A stretch of DNA of 64,000 nt from Microglena sp. YARC (GCA_022414725.1 CM039464.1:34229763-34293762), one strand, 5' to 3'; counted from the stretch's first letter, positions 1 to 15,000 are shown. The notes: a model not told the origin generated them from the sequence alone. Made by a program: numbers and translations.

Positions 1-553
1 GTGCCAGTGAAGGGGGTTGAAGCGTGTGCCAGAGGTAGTAGGTTGGTGGGAATGGGTAGGGTGGTGGCCGAGGTGAGGGGGTGGTGAAGCGTGTGGCCCA
101 GAGAGTAGGAGGTGGTGGTGTTGGGTGGGTGGGTGTGGCCGAGGTGAAGGGGTTGAAAGCGTGTTGCCAGAGGAAGTAGTAGGTGGTGGGTGGGGGTGGT
201 GGGTGGTGGCCGAGGTGAAGGGGTGTTGAAGCGGTGTGCCAGAGAGTAGAGGTTGGGTGGTGGGTGGGGTTGCCGAGTGAAGGTTGAAGCCCACTGTGTC
301 CAGGATAGTAGGGGGTGGTGGTGTGCCGAGGGAGGGTTGAAGCTTGTGTGGCCAGAGAAGAGTAGTGCGTGGGTGGTGGTGGTGGCCAGTGAAGGGGGTT
401 GAAGCGTCTTACGGACCCCCATTGCCAAGAGAGTGTAGGTGGTGTGGTGTGTGGTGTGGGTGGTGGTGGTGTCCGAGGTGAGGCGTAAGCGTGTGCCAAG
501 AGGGTAGGTGCGTGGGTTGGTGGGGGTGGGCCGAGGTGAAGGGATCTCTCTCC
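1..553. repeat. GT-rich minisatellite, irregular unit of about 60-75 bp
   Basis: Repeated words such as GCCGAGGTGAAGG, GTTGAAGCGTGTGCCAGAG and GTAGGTGGTGG recur throughout with many one- and two-base indels. No gene is visible. The unit contains a donor-like GAGGTGA, as in the intronic arrays further right, but no exon can be joined to it. The array runs into the gap. Confidence 0.7.
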
Positions 554-1553
554 NNNNNNNNNNNNNNNNNNNNNNNNNNNNNNNNNNNNNNNNNNNNNNN
601 NNNNNNNNNNNNNNNNNNNNNNNNNNNNNNNNNNNNNNNNNNNNNNNNNNNNNNNNNNNNNNNNNNNNNNNNNNNNNNNNNNNNNNNNNNNNNNNNNNNN
701 NNNNNNNNNNNNNNNNNNNNNNNNNNNNNNNNNNNNNNNNNNNNNNNNNNNNNNNNNNNNNNNNNNNNNNNNNNNNNNNNNNNNNNNNNNNNNNNNNNNN
801 NNNNNNNNNNNNNNNNNNNNNNNNNNNNNNNNNNNNNNNNNNNNNNNNNNNNNNNNNNNNNNNNNNNNNNNNNNNNNNNNNNNNNNNNNNNNNNNNNNNN
901 NNNNNNNNNNNNNNNNNNNNNNNNNNNNNNNNNNNNNNNNNNNNNNNNNNNNNNNNNNNNNNNNNNNNNNNNNNNNNNNNNNNNNNNNNNNNNNNNNNNN
1001 NNNNNNNNNNNNNNNNNNNNNNNNNNNNNNNNNNNNNNNNNNNNNNNNNNNNNNNNNNNNNNNNNNNNNNNNNNNNNNNNNNNNNNNNNNNNNNNNNNNN
1101 NNNNNNNNNNNNNNNNNNNNNNNNNNNNNNNNNNNNNNNNNNNNNNNNNNNNNNNNNNNNNNNNNNNNNNNNNNNNNNNNNNNNNNNNNNNNNNNNNNNN
1201 NNNNNNNNNNNNNNNNNNNNNNNNNNNNNNNNNNNNNNNNNNNNNNNNNNNNNNNNNNNNNNNNNNNNNNNNNNNNNNNNNNNNNNNNNNNNNNNNNNNN
1301 NNNNNNNNNNNNNNNNNNNNNNNNNNNNNNNNNNNNNNNNNNNNNNNNNNNNNNNNNNNNNNNNNNNNNNNNNNNNNNNNNNNNNNNNNNNNNNNNNNNN
1401 NNNNNNNNNNNNNNNNNNNNNNNNNNNNNNNNNNNNNNNNNNNNNNNNNNNNNNNNNNNNNNNNNNNNNNNNNNNNNNNNNNNNNNNNNNNNNNNNNNNN
1501 NNNNNNNNNNNNNNNNNNNNNNNNNNNNNNNNNNNNNNNNNNNNNNNNNNNNN
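554..1553. other. Assembly gap of exactly 1000 N
   Basis: An uninterrupted run of N whose round length suggests a scaffolding placeholder, not a measured distance. The flanks are two unrelated tandem repeats, so the join between them is not supported by sequence. Confidence 0.99.
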
Positions 1554-1924
1554 ATATGCATTTTCTATTTTAAGCGATGGTTTCAATTAATGGCCATCTG
1601 CTCTTGTGGCATGAACTTCATGCATGCTCTATTGTGGCGGAGGTTTTCTATTCGAGCATTTCTATTCATGCATTGTTCTATTCATGCATTCTATGAAGGC
1701 ATGTTCTAATCAGGCATGTCATTCAGGTAATTCTATTGCAGCAAGTTTGATATATTAAGCAAGTCGATTTTAAGGCCATGTCCTATAAGGATGTTCATTT
1801 AAGCAACTGTTCTAATCAGGGCAATGTGTGTTCATGCCATTTTACCATATAAGGACATGAACTATTCAGCAATGTGTTCTATTCAGGCATTGTTCCATTA
1901 AGGCATGGTGTTATTCAAGCAGTC

Positions 1925-2175
1925 TACCGTCGATTGCGCAACATGTCATGGCAAATGATTGCCAACGTCGTTTCAAGGACTAAGTGAATCGGAGAGGTCC
2001 CAGGTCCACCGCGTTGCTAGTTAATGCTGTGTCCTTGATTAACTTGATTCATTGTTCCTGATTTTAATTGCGTACATCATAGCCAGCAGAGACCATTGAT
2101 CATTGTTTCCAGACTAATGTACCAAGAGGAACGTTTTTAAGCTTCCCAAAGCAAACCAATTTAAACATGGAAGAT
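1925..2175. repeat. Non-satellite spacer, copy 1 (degraded)
   Basis: First copy of the spacer that begins with TACCGT and GCGCAACATGTCATGGCAAA and ends just before AACATGGAAGATGC. It matches the copies at 6763 and 13615 but carries many small indels. Confidence 0.8.
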
Positions 2176-5100
2176 GCATATTGTGGCATTCTATTAAGGC
2201 ATGATCTGTTCATGCATGTCTATTAAGGCATGTCTATTAAGACATTTCTGTTCCATGCCATGTTCATTAAGCATGTTCTATTAAGGCATGCTTCTATTGT
2301 GGAATGTCATTAAGGCATAGCTCTTTGTGGCGATGTTTCTTTAAGCATGATCTGTTTCATGCATGTTCTATTAAGATGTTCTTGTTCATCCATGTTCCGA
2401 TTCAACAGGCATGTTCTTTATTAAGGCAAACATGCTTTCTATTAAGGCCATGTTCTAGGATTAAGCATGTTTGTTCAAGCATGTGCTATTCATGCCAAAT
2501 GTTTCTGTAGTTTAGTTTTAAGGCATGTTCTGTTCATGCATGTTCTATATTCATGCATGTCTGTGCATGCAGTTCTATTCATGCATTTCTATTCAGGGCA
2601 TTGTTCTCTGTGCAGGCATGTTCTATTAAGGCATGTGGTGGGCCAGGTTAAGGGCAGGGCGGGGTGGCGTGATGTGAGGCATGATTCTATCAGGGAGAGC
2701 GGGGCGCCTATAGTGACTAGTTCAGCCGGATGGTTGCGTGGGCGGGAAGCCCTGTTCAGGCATGTGGTCCGATAAGGCATGTTCTATTTAAGGCATGTTC
2801 TTTCGGGACATGTTCTATTAAGGCATGTTCTAGTTGGCATGTCTCTCATTTAGGCTGAATTCTATTAAGCGCATGTTCTAAGGCTTGGTTTTCTTCATCA
2901 GCAGTTCTATTTTCAGCTTGTTAAATTCAGGTATGTTCTATTCAGCATGTTCTATTCAGGCATGTTGCTATTCAGCAGTTCTATCAGGCATGTTTCTATT
3001 CAGGCATTTCTATTCACATATTCTACAAGGCATCGTTCTATTCCGCATATGATTGCATGCATGTTCTTAGGGCACGTTCTAGTCAGCATGTTTTGCTCAT
3101 GCAATGTCCATGAAGGCATCTAATAGCTTTCTATTCCGCATGTTCTATTAAGCTATTTGTGTTCATGGCAGCTGTGATCTATTTCATGTTCTATTAAGCA
3201 TGTTCTATTCATGTTCATTTAGGCTTTCAGGCATGTTCTATTCAGGGCATTCAGCATGTTCTATTCAGGCATTATTTCTATTCATGCATGTTCTATTCAG
3301 GTTCATGTTTCATATTCTATTGCATGTTCTATTTCAGCTTTCTATGAAGGCATGTTCTATTAAGGCATGTTCTATTCAGGCATGTTTCTGCATTGAGGCA
3401 TGTTCTTATTACGTTTGCATGTTCTATTCAGGCATGTTCTATTAAGGTATGTTGTATTCTTTCAGGCGCATGTTCAATTAAGCATGTTCTATTCTGCATG
3501 TTCTATTCAGGCATGTTCTATTCATGCATGTTCTATTCAGGCATGTTCTATTCAGGCATGTTCTTTCAGGCATGTTGTTGTTCATGCCATGTTCTATTAA
3601 GGCATGTTCTATTCAGGCATGTTCTATTAAGGCATGTTCTATTAGGCACTATATTCAGGCAATGTTCAGGCTTGCATGTTCAGGCATGTTCTATTAAGGC
3701 ATGTTCTATTCAAGGCATGTTCTATTCAGGCATGTTCTATTCATAAGGCATGTTCTATTCAGGCATGTTCTATTCTATGTTCTATCAGGCATGTTCTATT
3801 CAGGCATGTTCTATTCAGGCATGTTCTATTCATGCATGTTTCTATTCAGGCATGTTCTATTCAGGCATGTTCTATTCATGCATGTTCTATTAAGGCATGT
3901 TCTATTCAGGCATGTTCTATTAAGGCATGTTCTATATTAAAGGCATGTTTATTCATTGCATGTTCAATTAAGGCATGTTCTATTCAGGCATGTTCTATTA
4001 AGGCATGTTCATTAAGGCATGTTCTATTCAGGCATGTTCTATTCAGGCATGTTCTATTCAGGCATGTTCTATTCAGGCATGTTCGTTCATGCATGTTTTT
4101 TCTATTAAGGCATGTTCTATTCGGCATGTTCTATTCAGGCATGTTCTATTAAGGCATGTTCTATTCAGGCATGTTCTGTTATGCATTAAGGCATGTTCTA
4201 TTCAGGCATGTTCTATTCAGGCATGTTCTATTCATTGCATGTTCACATTCTATTCAGGCATGTTCTATTAAGGCATGTTCTATTCAGGCATGTTCTATTA
4301 AAGGCTGTTCTATTCAGGCTGTTCGTGCATGTTTAAGGCATATCTATTCAGGCATGTTCTATTCAGGCATGTTCTATTCAGGCATGTTTCTGTTCGCATG
4401 TTCATTAAGGCATGTTCTATTCAGGCATGTTCTATTCAGGCATGCATTTCTATTCAGGCATGTTCTATTCAGGCATGTTCTATTCAGGCATGTTCTTTCA
4501 TGCATGTTCTATTAAGGCAGTTCTATTCAGGCATGTTTTGTTCATAATTCAGGCATGTTCTATTAAGGCATGTTCTATTCAGGCATGTTCTATTCAGGCA
4601 TGTTTGTTCATGCATGTTCTATTAATGCATGATTCTATTCAGGCATGTTCTATTCAGCATGTTCTATTCAGGCATGTTCTATTCAGCTTCATGTTCTATT
4701 ATCATTAAGGCATGTTCTATTCATGCATGTTCTATTCAGGCATGTTCTATTCAGGCATGTTCTATTCAGGCATGTTCTATTCAGCATGTTCTATTCAGGC
4801 ATGTTTCTATTTCAAGCATGTTCTATTCAGGCATGTTCTATTCAGGCATGTTCTATTCAGGCATGTTCTATTCTGTTCATCAGGCATGTTCTTTTCAGGC
4901 ATGTTCTATTCAGGCATGTTCTATTCAGGCATGTTCTATTCAGGCATGTTCTGTTCATGCATGTTCTATAAAGGCATGTTCTATTCAGGCATGTTCTATT
5001 CAGGCATGTTCTATTCATGCATGTTCTATTCAGGCATGTTCTATTAAGGTATGTTTCTATTCAGGCACGTTCTATTGAGGCATATTCTATCAAGGCATGT

Positions 5101-5184
5101 TCTATTCAGGCATGTTCTTTTCATGCATGTTCTATTTCAGGCATGTTCTATTAAGGCGCGTTTTTCAGGCATGTTCTGTTCATT

Positions 5185-8100
5185 CATATTCCATTAAGGC
5201 ATGTTCTATTTGGGCATGTTCTATTAAGGCATGTTCTATTAAGGCATGTTCTATTCAGGCATGTTCTATTCAGGCTTGTTCAATTCAGGTATGTTCTATT
5301 AAGGCATGTTCTATTCCGGCATGTTCTATTCAGGCATGTTCTATTCAGGCATGTTCTATTCAGGCATGTTCTATTCAGGCATGTTCTATCAAGGCATATT
5401 CTATTCAGGCATGTTCTGTTCAAGCATGTTCTATTCATGCACGTTCTATTAAGGCAGATTCTGTTCATGCACGTTCCATTAAAGAATGTTCTGTTCAGGC
5501 ATGTTCTATTCAGGCATGTTCTATTAAGGCATGTTCTGTTCATGCATGTTCTATTAAGGCATGTTCTATTCAGGCATGTTCTATTCATGCATGTTCTATT
5601 CAGGCATTTTCTATAAATGCATATTCTATTAAGGCATGTTCTAGTTAGGCATGTTCTATTCAGGCATTTCTAGTGCATGTTCTATTAAGCATGTTCTATT
5701 CAGGCATGTTCTATTCAGGCATGTTCTATTGAGGCATATTCTATCAAGGCATGTTCTATTCGGGCATGTTCTTTTCATGCATGTTCTATTAAGGCATGTT
5801 CTATTAAGGCATGTTCTATTCAGGCATGTTCTGTTCAAGCATGTATTATAAAGGCATGTTCTATTCAGGGATGATCTATTCATGCATGTTCTATTAAGGC
5901 ATGTTCTATGCAGGCATGTTCTATTAAGGCATGTTCTATACAGGCTTGTTCTATTCAGGCATGTTTAATTCATGCACGTTCCATTAAGGCATGTTCTGTT
6001 CAGGCATGTTCTATTCAGGCATGTTCTATTAAGGCACGTTCTGTCCATGCATGTTCAATTAAGGCATGTTCTATTAAGGCATGTTCTATTCAGGCATGTT
6101 CTATTCAGGCATGTTCTATTCATGCATGTTCTATTAAGGCATGTTCTATTAAGGCATGTTCTATTCAGGCATGTTCTATTCAGGCATGTTCTATTAAGGC
6201 ATGTTCTATTCAGGCATGTTCTATTCAGGCATGTTCTATTGAGGCATGTTCTATTCAGGCATGTTATTTTCATGCATGTTCTATTAAGGCATGTTATATT
6301 AAGGCACGTTCTATTCAGGCATGTTCTGTTCATGCATGTTCTATTAAGGCATGTTCTATCAAGGCATGTTCTATTAAGGCATGTTCTATTCAGGCATGTT
6401 CTGTTCATGCATGTTCTATTAAGGCATGTTCAATTAAGGCATGCTCTATTGTGGCATGATCTATTCATGCATGCTCTATTGTGGCATGTTCTATTCAGGC
6501 ATGTTCTATTCATGCATGTTCTATTCATGCATTTTCTATTAAGGCATGTTCTATTCAGGCATGTTCTATTCAGGTATATTCTATTCAGGCAAGTTATATT
6601 AAGGCAAGTTCTATTAAGGCATGTTTCTATTAAGGTATGTTCTATTAAGGCATGTTCTATTCAGGCATGTTTTGTTCATGCATTATCCATTAAGACATGA
6701 TCTATTCAGGCATGTTCTATTCAGGCATGTTTCATTAAGGCATGTTTTATTCAAGCATGTTCTACCGTATGCGCAACATGTCATGGCAAATGATTTGCCA
6801 ACGTCGTTTCAGCACGTAATGAGCCGGTCCAGGTCACCGGCGTTTGCAGTTAATGCTTCTTGATTTAATTGATTTTCATTGTTCCTGATTTAATTGGTAC
6901 ATCATTAGCCAGGCAGAGACCTGATTTGGATCATTTGTTTCCAGACTATGACAAAGAGGAACTGTTTTTTAAGCATTCCCAAGCAACCAACTTTTAAACA
7001 TGGAAGATGCTATATTGTGGCATGTTCTATTAAGGCATGATCTGTTCATGCATGTTCTATTAAGGCATGTTCTATTAAGGCATGTTCTGTTCATGCATGT
7101 TCTATTAAGGCATGTTCTATTAAGGCATGCTCTATTGTGGAATGTTCTATTAAGGCATGCTCTTTTGTGGCATGTTCTATTAAGGCATGATCTGTTCATG
7201 CATGTTCTATTAAGGCATGTTCTGTTCATCCATGTTCTATTCAGGCATGTTCTATTAAGGCATGCTCTATTAAGGCATGTTCTATTAATGCATGTTCTGT
7301 TCAAGCATGTTCTATTCATGCATGTTCTATTAAGGCATGTTCTGTTCATGCATGTTCTATTCATGCATGTTCTGTTCATGCATGTTCTATTCAGGCATGT
7401 TCTATTCAGGCATGTTCTGTTCAGGCATGTTCTATTAAGGCATGTTCCATTAAGGCACGTTCTATTGAGGCATATTCTATCAAAGCATGTTCTATTCAGG
7501 CATGTTCTTTTCATCCCTGTTCTATTCAGGCATGTTCTATTAAGGCATGTTCTGTTCATGCATATTCTATTAAGGCATGTTCTATTCAGGCATGTTCTAT
7601 TCAGGCATGTTCTATTAAGGCATGTTCTATTAAGGCTTGTTCTATTCAGGCATGTTCTATTCAGGCTTGTTAAATTCAGGTATGTTCTATTCAGGCATGT
7701 TCTATTCAGGCATGTTCTATTCAGGCATGTTCTATTCAGGCATGTTCTATTCAGGCATGTTCTATTCAGGCATATTCTATCAAGGCATGTTCTATTCCGG
7801 CATATTCTTTTCATGCATGTTCTATTAAGGCATGTTCTATTCAGGCATGTTTTGTTCATGCATGTTCCATTAAGCATGTTCTATTAAGGCATGTTCTATT
7901 CAGCATGTTCTATTAAGGCATGTTGTGTTCATGCATGTTCAATTAAGGCATGATCTATTCATGCATGTTCTATTAAGGCATGTTCTATTCATGCATGTTC
8001 TATTAAGGCATGTTCTATTCAGGCATGTTCTATTCAGGCATGTTTTGTTCATGCACGTTCCATTAAGGCATGTTCTGTTCAGGCATGTTCTATTGAGGCA

Positions 8101-8985
8101 TGTTCTATTAAGGCACGTTCTGTTCATGCATGTTCAATTAAGGCATGTTCTATTAAGGCATGTTCTATTCATGCATGTTCTATTCAGGCATGTTCTATTC
8201 ATGCATATTCTATTAAGGCATGTTCTATTCAGGCATGTTCTATTCAGGCATGTTCTATTAAGGCATGTTCTATTCAGGCATGTTCTATTCAGGCATGTTC
8301 TATTGAGGCATATTATATTAAGGCACGTTCTATTCAGGCATGTTCTGTTCATGCATGTTCTATTAAGGCATGTTCTATTCAGGCATGTTCTATTAAGGCA
8401 TGTTCTATTAAGGAATGTTCTATTCAGGCATGTTCTATTCAGGCTTGTTCAATTCAGGTATGTTCTATTCAGGCATGTTCTATTCAGGCATGTTCTATTC
8501 ATGCATGTTCTATTCAGGCATGTTCTATTCAGGCATGTTCTATTCAGGCATATTCTATCAAGGCATGTTCTATTCATGCATGTTCTTTTCATGCATGTTC
8601 TATTAAGGCATGTTCTATTCAGGCATGTTTTGTTCATGCATGTTCCATTAAGGCATGTTCTATTAAGGCATGTTCTATTAAGGCATGTTCTATTCAGGCA
8701 TGTTCTATTCAGGCATGTTGTGTTCATGCATGTTCTATTAAGGCATGATCTATTCATGCATGCTCTATTAAGGCATGTTCTTTTTAGGCATGTTCTATTC
8801 AGGCATGTTCTATTCATGCATGTTCTATTAAGGCATGTTCTATTCAGGCATGTTCTATTCAGGCATGTTCTATTCAGGCAAGTTCTATTAAGGCATGTTC
8901 TATTGAGGCATGTTCTATTCAGGCATGTTCTATTAAAGCATGTTCTATTCAGGCATGTTTTGTTCGTGCATGTTTAAGGCATGAT
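5185..8985. repeat. Higher-order satellite block, copy A
   Basis: A run of 15-bp units whose order of rare variants (for example ATTCATATTCCATTAAGG, GCAGATTCTGTTCATGCACG, GGTATATTCTATTCAGGCAA) is repeated at 12030-15890, including the embedded spacer. The offset between copies grows from about 6846 to 6890 bp because of small indels. Confidence 0.85.
6763..7010. repeat. Non-satellite spacer, copy 2
   Basis: A unique-looking 250-bp insert in the 15-bp satellite. It contains the perfect palindrome GGCAAATGATTTGCC near its left end, an AT-rich centre and the word AACATGGAAGATGC at its right end. It is nearly identical to 13615-13865. Confidence 0.85.
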
Positions 8986-9789
8986 CTATTCAGGCATGTT
9001 CTATTCAGCATGTTCTATTCAGGCATGTTCTATTAAGGCATGTTCTATTCAGGCATGTTCTTTCAGGCATGTTCTGTTCATGCATGTTCTATTCAGGCAT
9101 ATTCTATTCAAGGCATGTTCTATTCAGGCATGTTCTTTTCATGCATGTTCTATTAAGGCATGTTCTATTCAGGCATGTTTTGTTCATGCAGTTCCATTAA
9201 GGCTATTCAGGCATGTTCTATTAAGGCATGTTCTATTCAGGCATGTTCTATTCAGGCATGTTGTGTTCATGCATGTTCAATTAAGGCATGATCTATTCAT
9301 GCATGCTCTATTAAGGCATGTTCTATTCAGGCATGTTCTATTCAGGCATGTTCTATTCAGGCATGTTCTATTAAGGCATGTTCTATTCAGGCATGTTCTA
9401 TTCAGGCATGTTCTATTCAGGCATGTTCTATTCAGGCATGTTCTATTCAGGCATGTTCTATTCAGGCATATTCTATCAAGGCATGTTCTATTCAGGCATG
9501 TTCTTCATGCATGTTCTATTCAGGCATGTTCTATTCAGGCATGTTCTATTCAGGCATGTTCTGTTCATGCATGTTCTATTAAGGCATGTTCTATTCAGGC
9601 ATGTTCTATTCAGGCATGTTCTATTCATGCATGTTCTATTCAGGCATGTTCTATTAAGGTATGTTCTATTCAGGCATGTTCTATTGAGGCATATGTTCTA
9701 TTCAAGCATGTTCTATTCAGGCATGTTCTTCATGCATGTTCTATTCAGGCATGTTCTATTAAGGCGCGTTTTATTCAGGCATGTTCTGT

Positions 9790-10290
9790 TCATTCATATT
9801 CCATTAAGGCATGTTCTATTTGGGCATGTTCTATTAAGGCATGTTCTATTAAGGCATGTTCTATTCAGGCATGTTCTATTCAGGCTTGTTCAATTCAGGT
9901 ATGTTCTATTAAGGCATGTTCTATTCCGGCATGTTCTATTCAGGCATGTTCTATTCAGGCATGTTCTATTCAGGCATGTTCTATTCAGGCATATTCTATC
10001 AAGGCATATTCTATTCAGGCATGTTCTGTTCAAGCATGTTCTATTCATGCATGTTCTATTAAGGCAGATTCTGTTCATGCACGTTCCATTAAAGAATGTT
10101 CTGTTCAGGCATGTTCTATTCAGGCATGTTCTATTAAGGCATGTTCTGTTCATGCATGTTCTATTAAGGCATGTTCTATTCAGGCATGTTCTATTCATGC
10201 ATGTTCTATTCAGGCATTTTCTATAAATGCATATTCTATTAAGGCATGTTCTAGTTAGGCATGTTCTATTCAGGCATGTTCTAGTAAGGC
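9790..10290. repeat. Higher-order block, partial copy of its first 500 bp
   Basis: Matches the first 500 bp of the blocks at 5185 and 12030 through GTTCTAGTTAGGCATG and GTTCTAGTAAGG, then diverges into plain 15-bp units. Confidence 0.75.
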
Positions 10291-12029
10291 ATGTTCTATT
10301 CATGCATGTTCTATTCAGGCATGTTCTATTCAGGCATGTTCTATTCAGGCATATTCTATTCCATGTTCTATTATGTTCTTTCATGCATGTTCTATTAAGG
10401 CATGTTCTATTAAGGCATGTTCTATTCAGGCATGTTCTATTCAGGCATGTTCTATTCAGGCATGTTCAATGCATGTTCTATTAAGGCATGTTCTATTCAG
10501 GCATGTTCTATTCAGGCATGTTCTATTCATGCATGTTCTATTAAGGCATGTTCTATTAAGGCATGTTCTATTCAGGCATGTTCTATTCAGGCATGTTCTA
10601 TTAAGGCATGTTCTATTCAGGCATGTTCTATTCAGGCATGTTCTATTCAGGCATGTTCTATTCAGGCATGTTCTATTCATGCATGTTCTATTAAGGCATG
10701 TTCTATTCATGCATGTTCTATTAAGGCATGTTCTATTCAGGCATGTTCTATTCAGGCATGTTCTATTCAGGCATGTTCTATGTTCTATTAAGGCATGTTC
10801 TATTCAGGCATGTTCTATTCAGGCATGTTCTATTAAGGCATGTTCTATTCAGGCATGTTCTATTCAGCATGTTCTATTCAGGCATGTTCTATTAAGGCAT
10901 GTTCTATTCCATGCATGTTCTATTAAGGCATGTTCTATTCAGGCATGTTCTATTCATGCATGTTCTATTAAGGCATGTTCTATTGCATGTTCTATTATGT
11001 TGCATGTTCTATTCAGGCATGTTCTATTAAGGCATGTTCTATTCAGGCATGTTCTATTCAGGCATGTTCTATTAAGGCATGTTCTATTCAGGCATGTTCT
11101 ATTAAGGCATGTTCTATTCAGGCATGTTCTATTATGTTCTATTCAGGCATGTTCTATTATGTTCTATTCAGGCAATTCATGCATGGGCATGTTCTATTCA
11201 GGCATGTTCTATTCAGGCATGTTCCAGGCATGTTCTATTAAGGCATGTTCTATTCATGGGCATGTTCTATTCAGGCATGTTCTATTCAGGCATGGGCATG
11301 TTCTATTCAGGCATGTTCTATTCAGGCATGTTCTATTCATGTTCAGGCATGTTCTATTGCATGTTCTATTCAGGCATGTTCTAGGCATGTTCTATTCAGG
11401 CATGTTCTATTCATGCATGTTCTATTAAGGCATGTTCTATTAAGGCATGTTCTATTCAGGCATGTTCTATTCAGGCATTGTTCATTTAAGGCATGTTCTA
11501 TTCAGGCATGTTCATGCATGTTCTATTAAGGCATGTTCTATTCAGGCATGTTCTATTATGTTTCTATTAAGGCATGCATGTTCTATTCAGGCATGTTCTA
11601 TTCAGGCATGTTCTATTCAGGCATGTTCTATTAAGGCATGTTCTATTCAGGCATGTTCTATTCAGGCATGTTCTATTCAGGCATGTTCTATTCAGGCATG
11701 TTCTATTCAGGCATGTTCAGGCATGTTCTATTCAGGCATGTTCTATCAAGGCATGTTCTATTCAGGCATGTTCTATTCATGCATGTTCTATTCAGGCATG
11801 TTCTATTCAGGCATGTTCTATTCAGGCATGTTCTGTTCATGCATGTTCTATTAAAGGCATGTTCTATTCAGGCATGTTCTATTCAGGCATGTTCTATTCA
11901 TGCATGTTCTATTCAGGCATGTTCTATTAAGGCATGTTCTATTCAGGCACGTTCTATTGAGGCATATTCTATCAAGGCATGTTCTATTCAGGCATGTTCT
12001 TTTCATGCATGTTCTATTCAGGCATGTTC

Positions 12030-15000
12030 ATTCATATTCCATTAAGGCATGTTCTATTTGGGCATGTTCTATTAAGGCATGTTCTATTAAGGCATGTTCT
12101 ATTCAGGCATGTTCTATTCAGGCTTGTTCAATTCAGGTATGTTCTATTAAGGCATGTTCTATTCCGGCATGTTCTATTCAGGCATGTTCTATTCAGGCAT
12201 GTTCTATTCAGGCATGTTCTATTCAGGCATGTTCTATCAAGGCATATTCTATTCAGGCATGTTCTGTTCAAGCATGTTCTATTCATGCATGTTCTATTAA
12301 GGCAGATTCTGTTCATGCACGTTCCATTAAAGAATGTTCTGTTCAGGCATGTTCTATTCAGGCATGTTCTATTAAGGCATGTTCTGTTCATGCATGTTCT
12401 ATTAAGGCATGTTCTATTCAGGCATGTTCTATTCATGCATGTTCTATTCAGGCATTTTCTATAAATGCATATTCTATTAAGGCATGTTCTAGTTAGGCAT
12501 GTTCTATTCAGGCATGTTCTAGTAAGGCATGTTCTATTAAAGCATGTTCTATTCAGGCATGTTCTATTCAGGCATGTTCTATTGAGGCATATTCTATCAA
12601 GGCATGTTCTATTCGGGCATGTTCTTTTCATGCATGTTCTATTAAGGCATGTTCTATTAAGGCGCGTTCTATTCAGGCATGTTCTGTTCAAGCATGTTCT
12701 ATAAAGGCATGTTCTATTCAGGGATGATCTATTCATGCATGTTCTATTAAGGCATGTTCTATGCAGGCATGTTCTATTAAGGCATGTTCTATACAGGCTT
12801 GTTCTATTCAGGCATGTTTAATTCATGCACGTTCCATTAAGGCATGTTCTGTTCAGGCATGTTCTATTCAGGCATGTTCTATTAAGGCACGTTCTGTCCA
12901 TGCATGTTCAATTAAGGCATGTTCTATTAAGGCATGTTCTATTCAGGCATGTTCTATTCAGGCATGTTCTATTCATGCATGTTCTATTAAGGCATGTTCT
13001 ATTAAGGCATGTTCTATTCAGGCATGTTCTATTCAGGCATGTTCTATTAAGGCATGTTCTATTCAGGCATGTTCTATTCAGGCATGTTCTATTGAGGCAT
13101 GTTCTATTCAGGCATGTTCTTTTCATGCATGTTCTATTAAGGCATGTTCTATTAAGGCACGTTCTATTCAGGCATGTTCTGTTCATGCATGTTCTATTAA
13201 GGCATGTTCTATCAAGGCATGTTCTATTAAGGCATGTTCTATTCAGGCATGTTCTGTTCATGCATGTTCTATTAAGGCATGTTCAATTAAGGCATGCTCT
13301 ATTGTGGCATGATCTATTCATGCATGCTCTATTGTGGCAAGTTCTATTCAGGCATGTTCTATTCATGCATGTTCTATTCATGCATTTTCTATTAAGGCAT
13401 GTTCTATTCAGGCATGTTCTATTCAGGTATATTCTATTCAGGCAAGTTATATTAAGGCAAGTTCTATTAAGGCATGTTCTATTAAGGTATGTTCTGTTAA
13501 GGCATGTTGTATTCAGGCATGTTTTGTTCATGCATTATCCATTAAGACATGATCTATTCAGGCATGTTCTATTCAGGCATGTTCCATTAAGGCATGTTTT
13601 ATTCAAGCATGTTCTACCGTATGCGCAACATGTCATGGCAAATGATTTGCCAACGTCGTTTCAGCACGTAAGTGAGCCGGTCCCAGGTCACCGGCGTTTG
13701 CAGTTAATGCTTCCTTGATTTAATTGATTTTCATTGTTCCTGATTTAATTGGTACATCATTAGCCAGGCAGAGACCTGATTTGGATCATTTGTTTCCAGA
13801 CTATGACCAAGAGGAACTGTTTTTTTAAGCATTCCCAAGCAACCAACTTTTAAACATGGAAGATGCTATATTGTGGCATGTTCTATTAAGGCATGATCTG
13901 TTCATGCATGTTCTATTAAGGCATGTTCTATTAAGGCATGTTCTGTTCATGCATGTTCTATTAAGGCATGTTCTATTAAGGCATGCTCTATTGTGGAATG
14001 TTCTATTAAGGCATGCTCTTTTGTGGCATGTTCTATTAAGGCATGATCTGTTCATGCATGTTCTATTAAGGCATGTTCTGTTCATCCATGTTCTATTCAG
14101 GCATGTTCTATTAAGGCATGCTCTATTAAGGCATGTTCTATTAATGCATGTTCTGTTCAAGCATGTTCTATTCATGCATGTTCTATTAAGGCATGTTCTG
14201 TTCATGCATGTTCTATTCATGCATGTTCTGTTCATGCATGTTCTATTCATGCATGTTCTATTCAGGCATGTTCTATTAAGGCATGTTCTATTAAGGCATG
14301 TTCTATTCAGGCATGTTCTGTTCAGGCATGTTCTATAAAGGCATGTTCCATTAAGGCACGTTCTATTGAGGCATATTCTATCAAAGCATGTTCTATTCAG
14401 GCATGTTCTTTTCATCCCTGTTCTATTCAGGCATGTTCTATTAAGGCATGTTCTGTTCATGCATATTCTATTAAGGCATGTTCTATTCAGGCATGTTCTA
14501 TTCAGGCATGTTCTATTAAGGCATGTTCTATTAAGGCTTGTTCTATTCAGGCATGTTCTATTCAGGCTTGTTAAATTCAGGTATGTTCTATTCAGGCATG
14601 TTCTATTCAGGCATGTTCTATTCAGGCATGTTCTATTCAGGCATGTTCTATTCAGGCATATTCTATCAAGGCATGTTCTATTCCGGCATATTATTTTCAT
14701 GCATGTTCTATTCAGGCATGTTCTATTCAGGCATGTTCTATTCAGGCATGTTCTGTTCATGCATGTTCTATTAAGGCATGTTCTATACAGGCATGTTCTA
14801 TTAAGGCATGTTGTGTTCATGCATGTTCAATTAAGGCATGATCTATTCATGCATGTTCTATTAAGGCATGTTCTATTCATGCATGTTCTATTAAGGCATG
14901 TTCTATTCAGGCTTGTTCTATTCAGGCATGTTTTGTTCATGCACGTTCCATTAAGGCATGTTCTGTTCAGGCATGTTCTATTGAGGCATGTTCTATTAAG

